Below are positions 50,448 to 59,515 of a stretch of DNA of 64,000 nt, one piece after another. Position 1 is the stretch's first letter. Each line of letters opens with the position of its first letter. The notes below the pieces were generated by a model. The model saw nothing but the letters and a program-made list of their open reading frames with translations. It ran no database searches and was not told the origin of the DNA. The position numbers and the translations under genes were made by a program. The DNA comes from Aidingimonas lacisalsi (lineage in GTDB: Bacteria > Pseudomonadota > Gammaproteobacteria > Pseudomonadales > Halomonadaceae): the NCBI RefSeq assembly GCF_008079445.1, contig NZ_VRYH01000001.1, forward strand, positions 505,196 through 569,195, given 5' to 3'.

Positions 50448-50455
50448 TGTATACA
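50448..50455. promoter_or_regulatory. GntR-type palindrome in the uraD/uraH divergent promoter
   Basis: TGTATACA, within AATGTATACAAA. It shares the TGT-NN-ACA core with the palindromes at 56861-56872, 56883-56894, 57055-57063 and 59569-59580, and is a candidate site for the local GntR/FCD regulator. Confidence 0.5.
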
Positions 50456-50598
50456 AAAAAACTTTGAAATGTACTCTTTTAAGCGCTAAAAATGTTCTCA
50501 TGAGATAAGAGATCAGCCTAGTCGCTGTGACCTGGCATGTCAGCGTCGTGAACGTAATGCCGCTTATCACCATTTCATGATTCGTCGAGGAGCTATCC

Positions 50599-50952
50599 AT
50601 GGGCTATCTGACAACGCATGTACTGGATACCTCCCGAGGCCGCCCCGGCCAAGGGATTCGTGTCGAGATCTTTCGCATTCAGGGAGAGTATCGCGAGCGC
50701 TTGGGAGACGTCGTCACCAACGATGACGGTCGCTGTGATGCGCCGTTGCTGGAAGGCAATGCCTTCACGGCAGGCGAGTACGAGTTGGTGTTCCATGCTG
50801 GCGAGTATCTCGACCGTCAGCAGGCACCGGGCGCATCGCCGCGGTTCCTGAACCGTATTCCACTACGCTTCGGCGTCGCCGATCCCAGTGAGCACTACCA
50901 TGTGCCGCTGTTGCTGTCGCCATTCGGCTATTCCACCTATCGCGGCAGTTGA
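50599..50952 (+). CDS. uraH: 5-hydroxyisourate hydrolase
   Basis: A 117-aa transthyretin-like enzyme that hydrolyses 5-hydroxyisourate to OHCU. Active-site features are the N-terminal [11 protein letters not shown] (His) and the C-terminal tetrapeptide YRGS with [19 protein letters not shown]. No signal peptide is present, so it is cytosolic. It is followed by puuD after 54 bp. Confidence 0.96.
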   Translation: MGYLTTHVLDTSRGRPGQGIRVEIFRIQGEYRERLGDVVTNDDGRCDAPLLEGNAFTAGEYELVFHAGEYLDRQQAPGASPRFLNRIPLRFGVADPSEHYHVPLLLSPFGYSTYRGS

Positions 50953-51006
50953 ATGGCCATGCTGTGCCGTCCATGAACAACAACGACACATGCTGAGGAA
51001 CCCGAC

Positions 51007-52209
51007 ATGCCCTCGTATTTGCTGGATTTCGTTAACTTCATGCTCAGATGGCTGCATGTCATTGCCGCCATTGCCTGGATCGGTGAATCGATCTATTTCG
51101 TGATGCTGGATAACAGCCTGAAGACGCCCGAGGATGAGAGCAGCCGTCGTAAAGGCGTTTTCGGCGAGATGTGGGCCGTGCATGGTGGCGGTTTCTACCA
51201 CAATCAGAAATACGCTACGAGCCCCGAACAACTTCCCCACGACCTGCACTGGTCGTATTGGAAATCCTATACGACCTGGCTGTCGGGTTTTGCCTTGTTC
51301 GTCATGCTGTACATGGCGAACCCGGGGTTTTATCTGGTTGACTCCAATAGCGATTGGGCTTGGGCCGCCAACCTCAACGGCGTGGAAGCCAACATCCTGG
51401 CACTGGCTTTTCTGTTCGGCGGCTGGGTGATCTACAACCAGATGTGCAAGCGCATTAGTCCGAACATGGAACGTGACGGCCTGCTGAGTCTGGCGGTGGC
51501 CGTCTTGATGGTCCTCGTGGCTTATCTGAGTACCCAGCTATTTGCCGGGCGTGCCGCGTTTCTGCTGACCGGTGCGGTGATGGCAACTGCGATGTCGGCC
51601 AATGTGTTCTACTGGATCATTCCCGGACAGCGTCGCATGGTCGAGGCGATGAAGACCGGTGAGGAGCCGAACCCACTCGATGGCAAGCGAGGCAAGCAAC
51701 GTTCGGTACACAATACCTATTTCACCCTGCCCGTCGTGCTGCTGATGATCAGCAACCATTACTCGTTCGTGTATTCACACGATTATGCCTGGGTCATCAT
51801 GTCGCTGTTCATCTTTGCCGGTGCCTTGATTCGTCAGTTCTTCGTGTTGATGCATGCGGGCAGCATTCGTCCGGCCTACCCTGCCGTTGGGGTGGCGCTG
51901 ATTCTGATGGCCTTCTGGGTGGCAGCACCGAGCGGAGGTACATCTTCCGATACCGACTCGGCGACGTCGACGTCCCTGGCGGAAGTGCACACTATCGTCG
52001 AGAATCGGTGTGTCCAGTGTCACTCTGCGGAGCCGACTCAGTCCGGATACTCATCGGCGCCGGCCGGTATCGAATACGATACCAAGGAGCAGCTACGCAA
52101 TCTGATGTCGGATACCAAGCAAGTGGTGGCCAGCGAATACATGCCTCTCGGCAATATCACCGAGATGACCGAGGAGGAACGCCAGGCTGTTGCAGATTGG
52201 CGTGAGTAG
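51007..52209 (+). CDS. puuD: Membrane urate oxidase with C-terminal cytochrome c domain
   Basis: A 400-aa protein of the PuuD family. Eight hydrophobic segments occupy residues 1-310 (FMLRWLHVIAAIAWIGESIYFV; NQKYATSPEQLP; ISNHYSFVYSHDYAW). A short linker leads to a c-type cytochrome domain with the haem motif CVQCH (VENRCVQCHSAEP) and a Met ligand probably in EYMPLGN. It oxidises urate to 5-hydroxyisourate, passing electrons to the respiratory chain instead of to oxygen, and needs cytochrome c maturation. It replaces soluble uricase here. Confidence 0.93.
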   Translation: MPSYLLDFVNFMLRWLHVIAAIAWIGESIYFVMLDNSLKTPEDESSRRKGVFGEMWAVHGGGFYHNQKYATSPEQLPHDLHWSYWKSYTTWLSGFALFVMLYMANPGFYLVDSNSDWAWAANLNGVEANILALAFLFGGWVIYNQMCKRISPNMERDGLLSLAVAVLMVLVAYLSTQLFAGRAAFLLTGAVMATAMSANVFYWIIPGQRRMVEAMKTGEEPNPLDGKRGKQRSVHNTYFTLPVVLLMISNHYSFVYSHDYAWVIMSLFIFAGALIRQFFVLMHAGSIRPAYPAVGVALILMAFWVAAPSGGTSSDTDSATSTSLAEVHTIVENRCVQCHSAEPTQSGYSSAPAGIEYDTKEQLRNLMSDTKQVVASEYMPLGNITEMTEEERQAVADWRE

Positions 52210-52293
52210 CAGGGATGACGGGTCGCTTCGTCGTCGAAAGCATATACAATGGGGCCAGACGCGACTCGTAGCTGATGCGGAGCATTGTTGACC

Positions 52294-53034
52294 ATGACGG
52301 AGCAGCAACCACAACCAGCACCGGATCGACCTCCCTCGAAACGTCGGCGAGGCAAGAATGGCGATGGTGACCAGCGTCATGACGCGATCTATCGGTCGAT
52401 CAGTGATGCCATCATCGAACATCGCCTCAAGCCCGGTGCGCGTCTGCGTGAAGACGCCCTGTCCGAAGTGTTTGGCGTCAGTCGCACTGGGATTCGCAAG
52501 ATTCTGCAGCGCTTGGCATTGGAACAGATGGTGACCCTGACACCACGTCGCGGTGCGAGTGTGACGCGCCCCACGGCCGATGAAGCCAAGGATGTGTTCG
52601 ATGCCCGGCAGATGATCGAATGTGGGCTTATGGAAGCAGCGGCCTGCCGTATCACGGCGGCGGATATCGAGGAACTGCGTGACATGGCCAAACGCGAGCG
52701 CGAAGCCTTGCGGGCCGGTGAACAAAGTACGGCGATCAAGTTGTCAGCCGCTTTCCATGAACGCCTGGCCCAGCTCGCGGGTAATGCAACCCTGGCTGGT
52801 TTCGTCTCCCGGCTGTGCTCGCGTTCCTCCCTGATTCTTGCCGTGTACGGCAGCGCCGGCCACCTCGGCTGTGAATCCCACGATCACGATGAATTGATCC
52901 GGCACCTGGAAGACGGTAATGGCGAGCGGGCCAAGGCGTTCATGAGCCGCCACCTCAAGACCATCGAGTCGTCGCTGTCGATCGTTGAGGAAGAGGATCA
53001 GATGCCCGATCTTCACCGTATCTTCAGCGAGTGA
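52294..53034 (+). CDS. GntR-family regulator with FCD domain, purine island
   Basis: A 246-aa regulator. A disordered basic N-terminus (KRRRGKNGDGD) precedes the winged helix (LREDALSEVFGVSRTGIRKILQRLA) and the helical FCD effector domain (FHERLAQLAGN; CESHDHDELIRHLEDGN, with metal-type histidines). ATG 52294 was chosen; TTG codons at 52285 and 52288 are in frame. FCD regulators commonly recognise TTGTATACAA-like sites, and such palindromes occur in the island. Its own promoter may use TATACAAT at 52242-52249. Confidence 0.9.
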   Translation: MTEQQPQPAPDRPPSKRRRGKNGDGDQRHDAIYRSISDAIIEHRLKPGARLREDALSEVFGVSRTGIRKILQRLALEQMVTLTPRRGASVTRPTADEAKDVFDARQMIECGLMEAAACRITAADIEELRDMAKREREALRAGEQSTAIKLSAAFHERLAQLAGNATLAGFVSRLCSRSSLILAVYGSAGHLGCESHDHDELIRHLEDGNGERAKAFMSRHLKTIESSLSIVEEEDQMPDLHRIFSE

Positions 53035-53086
53035 CCCGACGTCATGACGCCGGGTCGTATCTCAAGGGCGCTCCGTTGCGGAGTGC

Positions 53087-54544
53087 TCAATGCTTGGGCG
53101 CTGGCGTCTCGACTCTCTGGCGTGACATGAGCCCATAATAGAACAGTCCGCCCAGCCCGGCACCAATCAGCCAAGCATAACCACCTAATGCTTCGAGAGC
53201 GGGGACCCACACCGACGAGATAGAGAACAGCGCAGCGAGGCCAAAGGCGGCAAGTGCGTGCTGGTTCCAGCCCTTGGTGTAGTAATAGGCCGCATCGGGG
53301 TCGGACGAGAACATGGCTTGCAGATCCAGGCGTTGATGCTTCACCAGGTAGTAGTCGGCCACGATGATGCCGTAGAACGGCGCTACGACCGCCCCCAGAG
53401 CATTGACGAACCCAGGCACACCGATACGGCTGATTACGCTCACCCACAGCGCACCAATGAAGAAGGCCAGGATCGCGGTGATCAGTCCCCCCATGCGGAA
53501 GCTGATTCTGCTGGGGAAGAGGTTGGCCAGGTCGTAAGCCGGAGGGATGAAGTTGGCCACTAGGTTGATGCCGACGGTGGCGGCAAAGAACGTCAGGGCG
53601 GCAATGATCGTCAATGGCAGTGCGTCGACGCGTTCGACGATGTCCGAGGGGTTGGTCAATGTCTCACCGAATAGCACCAGTGTGCCGGCGGTGATGATCA
53701 GAGCGATGAACGAGAAAAAGGCGACGTTGAGCGGCAGGCCGAGCAGGTTGCCCAGTTTCATTTCGCGCTCGCTGCGCACGAAACGCGTGAAATCGCCGAA
53801 ATTGATCACGACAGCGGCGAAGTAAGCGATCATGGTCCCGGTAATGGCCAGGAAGGCGGTCACAGGGTGTCCGCTACCTTCGCTGTCTCCGCCACTGAAG
53901 ATGGTGCCGATGGCCGGTAACAGGTCGCTGCCTGCCTGGAACCACACGACACCCATCAATACGATCATGACGCAATAGACCAGCGGTCCCGCCCAATTCA
54001 GGAAGTGTCTGATACGCTCGATACCGGACCAGAAGATCGCGATCTGGAAGAGCCAGACGATGACAAACGATATCCAGTCGATCGTCGAGAGGCCCAGCAA
54101 CGTCCCCCCGGGGTCTCCGAACAGGGCCGTCAGTAGCAGTGCCATGGCGGTCGAAGCGAAATAGGTCTGCACCCCGTACCAGAAGATGCCGATTACTGCA
54201 CGTAGCATGGCCGGGAAGTTGGCCCCATGTACCCCCATGCTGGCACGGACCATGACGGGGAAGGGGATGCCGTATTTCACACTGGGCTTGCCGGTCAGGT
54301 TGACCAGAAACATCACCACGATGCCGGCCAGGATAATGGCGGCCATCACCGCCCAACCATTCAGCCCGTAGGAGAGAAACAGCGATGCGGCTAGCGTATA
54401 GCCGAACAGGCTCTGGATATCGTTCGACCAGACATTGAAAATCTCGAAGGCGCCCCAGCGGCGTTCAGTTTTCTTTATCGGGGCCAGATCCGCATTGTAA
54501 AGCGCCGGGTCACGGCGCGAAATATCGAGTTCATTGTCATTCAT
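53087..54544 (-). CDS. NCS1 family purine/pyrimidine-type permease
   Basis: A 485-aa transporter with about 12 membrane helices. NCS1 hallmarks are FNVWSNDIQSLFGYTLAAS in the first helix, GKPSVKYGIPFPVMVRASMG, and YGIIVADYYLVKHQRLD near the C-terminus. Context suggests uptake of urate, allantoin or a related base; the substrate cannot be read. ATG 54544 is preferred to the open extension to 54607. It is the last gene of the leftward hpxA-permease-permease unit. Confidence 0.88.
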   Translation of the reverse strand: MNDNELDISRRDPALYNADLAPIKKTERRWGAFEIFNVWSNDIQSLFGYTLAASLFLSYGLNGWAVMAAIILAGIVVMFLVNLTGKPSVKYGIPFPVMVRASMGVHGANFPAMLRAVIGIFWYGVQTYFASTAMALLLTALFGDPGGTLLGLSTIDWISFVIVWLFQIAIFWSGIERIRHFLNWAGPLVYCVMIVLMGVVWFQAGSDLLPAIGTIFSGGDSEGSGHPVTAFLAITGTMIAYFAAVVINFGDFTRFVRSEREMKLGNLLGLPLNVAFFSFIALIITAGTLVLFGETLTNPSDIVERVDALPLTIIAALTFFAATVGINLVANFIPPAYDLANLFPSRISFRMGGLITAILAFFIGALWVSVISRIGVPGFVNALGAVVAPFYGIIVADYYLVKHQRLDLQAMFSSDPDAAYYYTKGWNQHALAAFGLAALFSISSVWVPALEALGGYAWLIGAGLGGLFYYGLMSRQRVETPAPKH

Positions 54545-54620
54545 GGAAACAAGCGTCCTGAAAGCGTGTAGGGAAGCAAGCCGCCCATCGATTGGCCGGC
54601 TTGCCATGTTGACGCAACAC

Positions 54621-55985
54621 TCAGTGAGTGAACCGCTGGCAGGGAGACCAGTAACGCATCAATACATAGTAGGTCAGTCCCGCAGGAATCAAACTGGCGT
54701 ACCAGGAGATGGTCGAGATGGTGAAGGCGACCAGGACGCCGACGGCAGTCGCGATCAGGGCAGCGTAGTTGACGCCTCGATATGGTCCATGCGGGTCATA
54801 GAGCTTGTCGATATCCAGCCGACGACGGCGAATCAGGTAATAATCCACTACCAGGACGGCAAAGATGGGGCCGAGGAAAGCGGAGTAAGTCTGAACGAAC
54901 AACTGCAGGCCGGCGGCTGAACCGTCCTTGACCAGTTCCCATGGGAAGGTGGCGAAGGCGAGGAAGCCGACGATGACGGTGGCTGTACGAAATTTCAGCT
55001 TGAACACGTCCATCAAGACATAGGTCGGAGGCACCACGTTGTTGAGCACATTGGTCGTTACCTGGGCGAAGGCAATGAACAACAGTGTGGTCATCAGCAG
55101 CGGGGTGTTGTCCACGGCATTGGCAAAGACGTCGATGGGGTCGGCGACGCCGGTTGCCTCGGACACCATGAAACCGATCAACCCCATGAAAATGGTGCAG
55201 GGCAGGATCGACATGGAGTAGATAGTGGTCAGCATGCCAGGGCCGCTACCCTGCTTGAGCTCGCGGGCATAGTCGCTGACATTGAGGATCATGGTGCTGT
55301 AGATCCCCAGAAACAGCATGGTCGCTCCCCAGAAAGGAAGTCCCCAGGAACCTTCCATGGTGATCAGGTTGGCAGAGAGGACATCGCCGTAGCGCTGGAT
55401 GGTGCTGTAGAACATGTAGACCAGAGACGCCAGGATGAAAGCGCTGCCAATGTTCTCCAGCCATTTGATGCCTTGGAAGCCAAGCACCGATAGCAGGATC
55501 TGCAGTAACTGGAAAGCAATGAAGAAGAACACGATATTGCTGAAACCGAAGAGTGTTTCGGATACCGCGTTCAAGGCACCGGCCCCGATCCAGCTCTGAA
55601 AGCCGTACCAGACGATGGCGGGCAGCGCGCGCACCAGTCCTGGCAGCCGTGTGCCGGAAAAACCGAATGCGCTACGCGCCTGGACCATGAAGGGAATGCC
55701 GTACTTGTAACCGGCCGCTCCATTGAGTGCCAGGGCGATGCCGATGACGAAACAGCCGATAGCGATGGCCAGAGTCGCTTGGATCAGGTTCAGGGTACCG
55801 ACGACGCTGGAGCCCATGGCAAAGGTGCCTATGGATACGCAGCCACCGAACCAGGCCAGGAAATAAGAGGAGCGACCCATGATGCGGGTGTCCTGTGGCG
55901 ATAGGTTCTCATCGCCCGGTGCCTTGCCTTGAGTTGTTGCTTGTCGATGAATGGCGGTGTCGGGGTGGGGGGTGTCATTTTGCAT
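54621..55985 (-). CDS. NCS1 family permease, second copy (allantoin/cytosine type)
   Basis: A 454-aa membrane transporter, clearly distinct from its neighbour. It contains FLAWFGGCVSIGTFAMGSS, YKYGIPFMVQARSAFG, LNVSDYARELKQG and FAVLVVDYYLIRRRRLD. With the allantoin racemase gene immediately upstream, allantoin is a reasonable substrate, but this is from context. It lies between hpxA (105-bp gap) and the first NCS1 gene (76-bp gap). Confidence 0.88.
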   Translation of the reverse strand: MQNDTPHPDTAIHRQATTQGKAPGDENLSPQDTRIMGRSSYFLAWFGGCVSIGTFAMGSSVVGTLNLIQATLAIAIGCFVIGIALALNGAAGYKYGIPFMVQARSAFGFSGTRLPGLVRALPAIVWYGFQSWIGAGALNAVSETLFGFSNIVFFFIAFQLLQILLSVLGFQGIKWLENIGSAFILASLVYMFYSTIQRYGDVLSANLITMEGSWGLPFWGATMLFLGIYSTMILNVSDYARELKQGSGPGMLTTIYSMSILPCTIFMGLIGFMVSEATGVADPIDVFANAVDNTPLLMTTLLFIAFAQVTTNVLNNVVPPTYVLMDVFKLKFRTATVIVGFLAFATFPWELVKDGSAAGLQLFVQTYSAFLGPIFAVLVVDYYLIRRRRLDIDKLYDPHGPYRGVNYAALIATAVGVLVAFTISTISWYASLIPAGLTYYVLMRYWSPCQRFTH

Positions 55986-56090
55986 GGTGCTGTCCTCGCA
56001 AGAGTGTCTCGGGATTGTTGTTGTTCAGCCAGCGTGCCAATGATGCGTCAGTGGCGTGAGTCTTGCGGCTTGTAATGGCGCCACCTCGTC

Positions 56091-56831
56091 TCAGGGCGTT
56101 TCGCGCGATAGATGTTCGAAGTGACCGGTAAAGGTCTTCGGGCGTGGAAAAGCGAGATCGCCATACTTGCTGGTACCGAGTCCGAGTCCCACGAGTGCCT
56201 CGGCCAGTTTGACGGCGGATGTGACACCTTCCACGACCGGTAACCCGACAGCGTTGCTGATGGTATCCGTCAACTCGGCCATGCCGCCGCATCCCAAGAC
56301 GATGGCGCCGATGTTGTCCTCGTCCCGGGCACGTCGGCACTCGTCGATGATGCGGTCGAGAGCGGCGTCGCCATTCTCCTCCAGATCAAGTACCGGAATG
56401 TCTGCGGCGCGCACTCGCCGGCAGTGGTGACGGAAGCCATATTGCTCCAGCAGATGTTCGGCAATGATGGTGGTGCGTCCTAGCGTCGTCACGATGGAAA
56501 ACCGCGTGCTGATCAGGGTCGCCATATGAAATGCCGCTTCGGCAATGCCGATTACCGGTGCCCGGGTCAGTTCGCGGGCCGCCAGCAACCCGGGATCACC
56601 GAAGCAGGCGATGATATAGGCATCGGTTGCCTCGCGTTCACCGGCTTGCACTTCTTCGGTCACGCCCACGGCACTGATGGTTTCATCGAAATGGCTCTCG
56701 ATCGAGACTGGACCGCTGCTGGGCTGAGAGGCGGTGATTCGGGTACCGGGGGCGGCAATACCTCGAGCGGCTTCACCGATGGTGTCGGTCATGGCCGAGG
56801 TCGTATTGGGGTTGATGACTCGAATGTGCAT
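56091..56831 (-). CDS. hpxA: Allantoin racemase (Asp/Glu/hydantoin racemase family)
   Basis: A 246-aa racemase. The two catalytic cysteines are visible in IIACFGDPGL and IVLGCGGMAEL, and the start MHIRVINPNTTSAMTDTI is characteristic of hydantoin/allantoin racemases. It would convert R-allantoin, formed spontaneously, to the S form. ATG 56831 has AGGA 9 nt upstream; ATG 56837 is too close to it. It is divergent from puuE, with three TGT-NN-ACA palindromes in between. Confidence 0.87.
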   Translation of the reverse strand: MHIRVINPNTTSAMTDTIGEAARGIAAPGTRITASQPSSGPVSIESHFDETISAVGVTEEVQAGEREATDAYIIACFGDPGLLAARELTRAPVIGIAEAAFHMATLISTRFSIVTTLGRTTIIAEHLLEQYGFRHHCRRVRAADIPVLDLEENGDAALDRIIDECRRARDEDNIGAIVLGCGGMAELTDTISNAVGLPVVEGVTSAVKLAEALVGLGLGTSKYGDLAFPRPKTFTGHFEHLSRETP

Positions 56832-56860
56832 GGGCATGCGTCCTGACCAATTGGGCAATT

Positions 56861-56872
56861 TTTGTGAACAAA
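56861..56872. promoter_or_regulatory. TTTGT-GA-ACAAA palindrome near hpxA
   Basis: Perfect 5-bp arms around GA, 30 bp before the hpxA start. One of three similar palindromes between hpxA and puuE; candidate GntR operator. Confidence 0.55.
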
Positions 56873-56882
56873 ATAATCACTA

Positions 56883-56894
56883 TTTGTACACAAA
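56883..56894. promoter_or_regulatory. TTTGT-AC-ACAAA palindrome in the hpxA/puuE region
   Basis: Perfect 5-bp arms, centred 22 bp (two helical turns) from the previous palindrome, so two dimers could bind on the same face of the DNA. Confidence 0.55.
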
Positions 56895-57054
56895 ATAGAA
56901 GTCGCTTTTACCGAACGCAAGAGCAACGTTAAAAAAACGCTGACTCGTCCACAGTAGGCGTCATTTTCCGTGAACCGCGAGAACGTCGTGCTTGCAGAGT
57001 CAGTCCGTGGTCAGGCATGGCTTGCATCTAATGTGGATACACTCTACATTTTTA

Positions 57055-57063
57055 TTGTATACA
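57055..57063. promoter_or_regulatory. TTGTATACA palindrome upstream of puuE
   Basis: A TTGTATACA core within ATTGTATACATAA, 42 bp before the puuE start. It matches the typical GntR/FCD operator form. Confidence 0.5.
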
Positions 57064-57104
57064 TAAATAGGTCGATGACTCCGAACAATCAAAGGAACGA
57101 CATC

Positions 57105-58043
57105 ATGAGTCCCACCTCGAATGCCGATTATCCCCGTGATCTGAAAGGTTACGGACGCACGCCGCCCCATGCCGATTGGCCGGGCAAGGCCCGGATCGCC
57201 GTCCAGTTCGTGCTCAACTACGAGGAAGGGGGGGAGAACTGCGTTCTGCATGGCGACAGCCACTCCGAAAAATTCCTGTCCGAGATCGTCGGTGCCGAGG
57301 CGTATCCCGAGCGCCACATGAGCATGGAGTCGATTTATGAATACGGTTCCCGCGTTGGCGTCTGGCGGGTACTCAATGAGTTTGAACGTCGTGGTTTGCC
57401 GCTGACGGTCTTCGGCGTGGCCATGGCCTTGGAACGTCATCCCGACGTGGCACAGGCATTCAAGGAACTGGGACACGAAGTCGCCTGTCATGGTTGGCGC
57501 TGGATTCATTACCAGGGGGTGCCGGAGAGCGTCGAGCGCGAACACATGCGTCGCGCCATCGAAATCTTCCAGGAACTCTATGGTGAAAGACCCTTGGGAT
57601 GGTATACCGGACGGGACAGCCCCAATACCCGTCGCCTGGTCCTCGACGAGGGGTCATTCCTCTACGACAGCGATTACTATGGGGATGACTTGCCGTTCTG
57701 GACACAGGCCCAGGACAGCCAGGGAGAAACGCATGATCATCTGATCGTGCCCTATACGCTGGATTCCAACGACATGCGCTTTGCTGCCCCCCAGGGGTTC
57801 AATACCGCCGAGCATTTCTTCACCTATCTCCGCGACGCCTTCGATGTCCTGTACGCTGAAGGCGAGGAGACTCCCAAGATGCTGTCGGTCGGTCTGCACT
57901 GCCGCTTGATCGGTCGGCCCGGACGTTTCCGTGCTCTGCAGCGTTTTCTCGATCATATCGAGTCACATGATCGTGTCTGGGTCACGCGTCGGATCGACAT
58001 TGCCAGGCACTGGGCCGAGCGACATCCCGCACGGAAGGGGTGA
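57105..58043 (+). CDS. puuE: Allantoinase PuuE (polysaccharide-deacetylase fold)
   Basis: A 312-aa metal-independent allantoinase that opens S-allantoin to allantoate. It starts MSPTSNADYPRDLKGYG and contains VQFVLNYEEGGENCVLHGD, GHEVACHGWRWIHYQ and GWYTGRDSPNTRRLV, all typical of PuuE. ATG 57105 has AAGGA 8 nt upstream; earlier starts (57075, 56970) run through the operator region. A five-gene rightward run to gcl and beyond begins here. Confidence 0.94.
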   Translation: MSPTSNADYPRDLKGYGRTPPHADWPGKARIAVQFVLNYEEGGENCVLHGDSHSEKFLSEIVGAEAYPERHMSMESIYEYGSRVGVWRVLNEFERRGLPLTVFGVAMALERHPDVAQAFKELGHEVACHGWRWIHYQGVPESVEREHMRRAIEIFQELYGERPLGWYTGRDSPNTRRLVLDEGSFLYDSDYYGDDLPFWTQAQDSQGETHDHLIVPYTLDSNDMRFAAPQGFNTAEHFFTYLRDAFDVLYAEGEETPKMLSVGLHCRLIGRPGRFRALQRFLDHIESHDRVWVTRRIDIARHWAERHPARKG

Positions 58044-58062
58044 GTACCGGCTTTTTGAGACA

Positions 58063-58079
58063 ATGGAAGATATTTCCAT
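58063..58079. promoter_or_regulatory. IclR-type palindrome upstream of the ureidoglycine aminohydrolase gene
   Basis: ATGGAAGATATTTCCAT: ATGGAA and TTCCAT arms around GATAT, 12 bp before the start codon. It is closely related to the palindrome at 59516-59540 and is a candidate AllR-like site. Confidence 0.6.
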
Positions 58080-58090
58080 AAAGAGGTTCC

Positions 58091-58924
58091 ATGACGAAAC
58101 GTCAATACTACGCACCGACAGGCGGACTGCCGCCCCAGACCCAGTTGTTGACCGACCGGGCCGTCTTCACCGAAGCCTATGCGGTAATTCCCAAAGGTGT
58201 CCTGCGTGACATCGTGACCAGCTACCTCCCCTTCTGGGATAATACGCGACTGTGGATGCTGTCGCGTCCCCTGTCGGGATTCGCTGAGACATTTTCCCAG
58301 TACATCATGGAGGTCTCGCCCGGTGGCGGCAGCGACAAGCCGGAACTGGATACCGCTGCCGAGGCGGTGCTGTTCGTCGTCGAGGGTGAATTGACGCTGA
58401 CGATCGGTGGGGACAGTCATGTCATGGGGCCTGGCGGTTATGCCTATCTGCCGCCGGCATACCCCTGGCAGGTGCGCAATCATGGCTCGTCGGCGGTGCG
58501 GTTTCATTGGATTCGCAAGGCGTATGACTACGTCGAAGGATTGGAGGTGCCACCCCCCTTCGTGACCAACGAGAACGATATCGAACCGACGCCGATGCCG
58601 GACACCGACGGCAAATGGGCCACCACACGCTTCGTCGATCCGGAAGATCTGCGCCACGACATGCACGTGACGATCGTGACCTTCCAGCCGGGTGGCATGA
58701 TTCCTTTCGACGAGACGCACGTGATGGAGCACGGACTTTACGTGCTGGAAGGCAAGGGTGTGTATCATCTCAACCAGGACTGGGTCGAAGTGGAAGCCGG
58801 CGATTTCATGTGGTTACGTGCCTTTTGCCCCCAGGCTTGCTATGCCGGAGGTCCCGGCCCATTCCGATATTTGCTGTATAAAGACGTGAACCGTCACGCG
58901 TCGTTGCGACCCGGTCCCCGTTAG
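58091..58924 (+). CDS. (S)-ureidoglycine aminohydrolase
   Basis: A 277-aa bicupin enzyme that releases ammonia from ureidoglycine to give S-ureidoglycolate. The second cupin carries the metal ligands in PFDETHVMEHGLYVLEGKG (Glu/His/His) and the downstream QDWVEVEAGDFMWLRAFCPQACY. The N-terminus MTKRQYYAPTGGLPPQ is typical. The gene is called allE or ylbA in other organisms. It is followed 14 bp later by allA. Confidence 0.92.
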   Translation: MTKRQYYAPTGGLPPQTQLLTDRAVFTEAYAVIPKGVLRDIVTSYLPFWDNTRLWMLSRPLSGFAETFSQYIMEVSPGGGSDKPELDTAAEAVLFVVEGELTLTIGGDSHVMGPGGYAYLPPAYPWQVRNHGSSAVRFHWIRKAYDYVEGLEVPPPFVTNENDIEPTPMPDTDGKWATTRFVDPEDLRHDMHVTIVTFQPGGMIPFDETHVMEHGLYVLEGKGVYHLNQDWVEVEAGDFMWLRAFCPQACYAGGPGPFRYLLYKDVNRHASLRPGPR

Positions 58925-58938
58925 CCAGGAGAAGTCCT

Positions 58939-59424
58939 ATGCTGGAATTGACAGCCGAGCCGTTGACCCCGGAGGCGTTCGCCCCATTCGGTGACGTCAT
59001 CGACACACGAACGGCCGATTACTTCCCCATCAATGCCGGACGCACGCGCCGTTACCATGATCTGGCTTCGGTCGATCTCCTGGGAGACGAGGCGCGTCCC
59101 CTGATCAGCATCTTCGTCAGCCAACCGGTGGCGGTGCCCCTGACACTGGATTTCCTCGAGCGTCATCCACTCGGTAGTCAGGCCTTCATGCCCCTCCATG
59201 GAGAGAAATTCCTGATTGTCGTGGCGCCTCCGGGGGAGTCGATCGATCCGGTCACGGTGCGTGCTTTCGTCACCGATGGTCGCCAGGGAGTAAACTATCG
59301 GGCGGGAACCTGGCATGCGATTCAATCGGTGTTGGACCACGAGGGCGAATTCCTGGTCGTCGACCGGGGCGGGTCGGGCGACAACTGTGATGAATATCCG
59401 CTGGCGCTGCGGGTTGGGCTATAG
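58939..59424 (+). CDS. allA: Ureidoglycolate lyase
   Basis: A 161-aa cupin-type lyase splitting ureidoglycolate into glyoxylate and urea. It contains LTPEAFAPFGDVIDT, FLERHPLGSQAFMPLHGEKFL and VNYRAGTWHAIQSVL, the AllA signatures. Glyoxylate is then taken up by Gcl encoded next. Overlap with neighbours is nil; a 188-bp regulatory gap separates it from gcl. Confidence 0.93.
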   Translation: MLELTAEPLTPEAFAPFGDVIDTRTADYFPINAGRTRRYHDLASVDLLGDEARPLISIFVSQPVAVPLTLDFLERHPLGSQAFMPLHGEKFLIVVAPPGESIDPVTVRAFVTDGRQGVNYRAGTWHAIQSVLDHEGEFLVVDRGGSGDNCDEYPLALRVGL

Positions 59425-59515
59425 CGTCCGGTTTTTCCATGCTTCGGCTATTGTTTCCATGATGATGGCTATTTGGTCGACAATTCCTTTGTCGGCTTTT
59501 TTTATGTCTTTTTCT

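Noticed and set aside
53033-53056. GACCCG...CGGGTC hairpin after the GntR gene as a terminator
   Set aside because: Stem is only 6 bp with a 12-nt loop and no T-tract on either strand.
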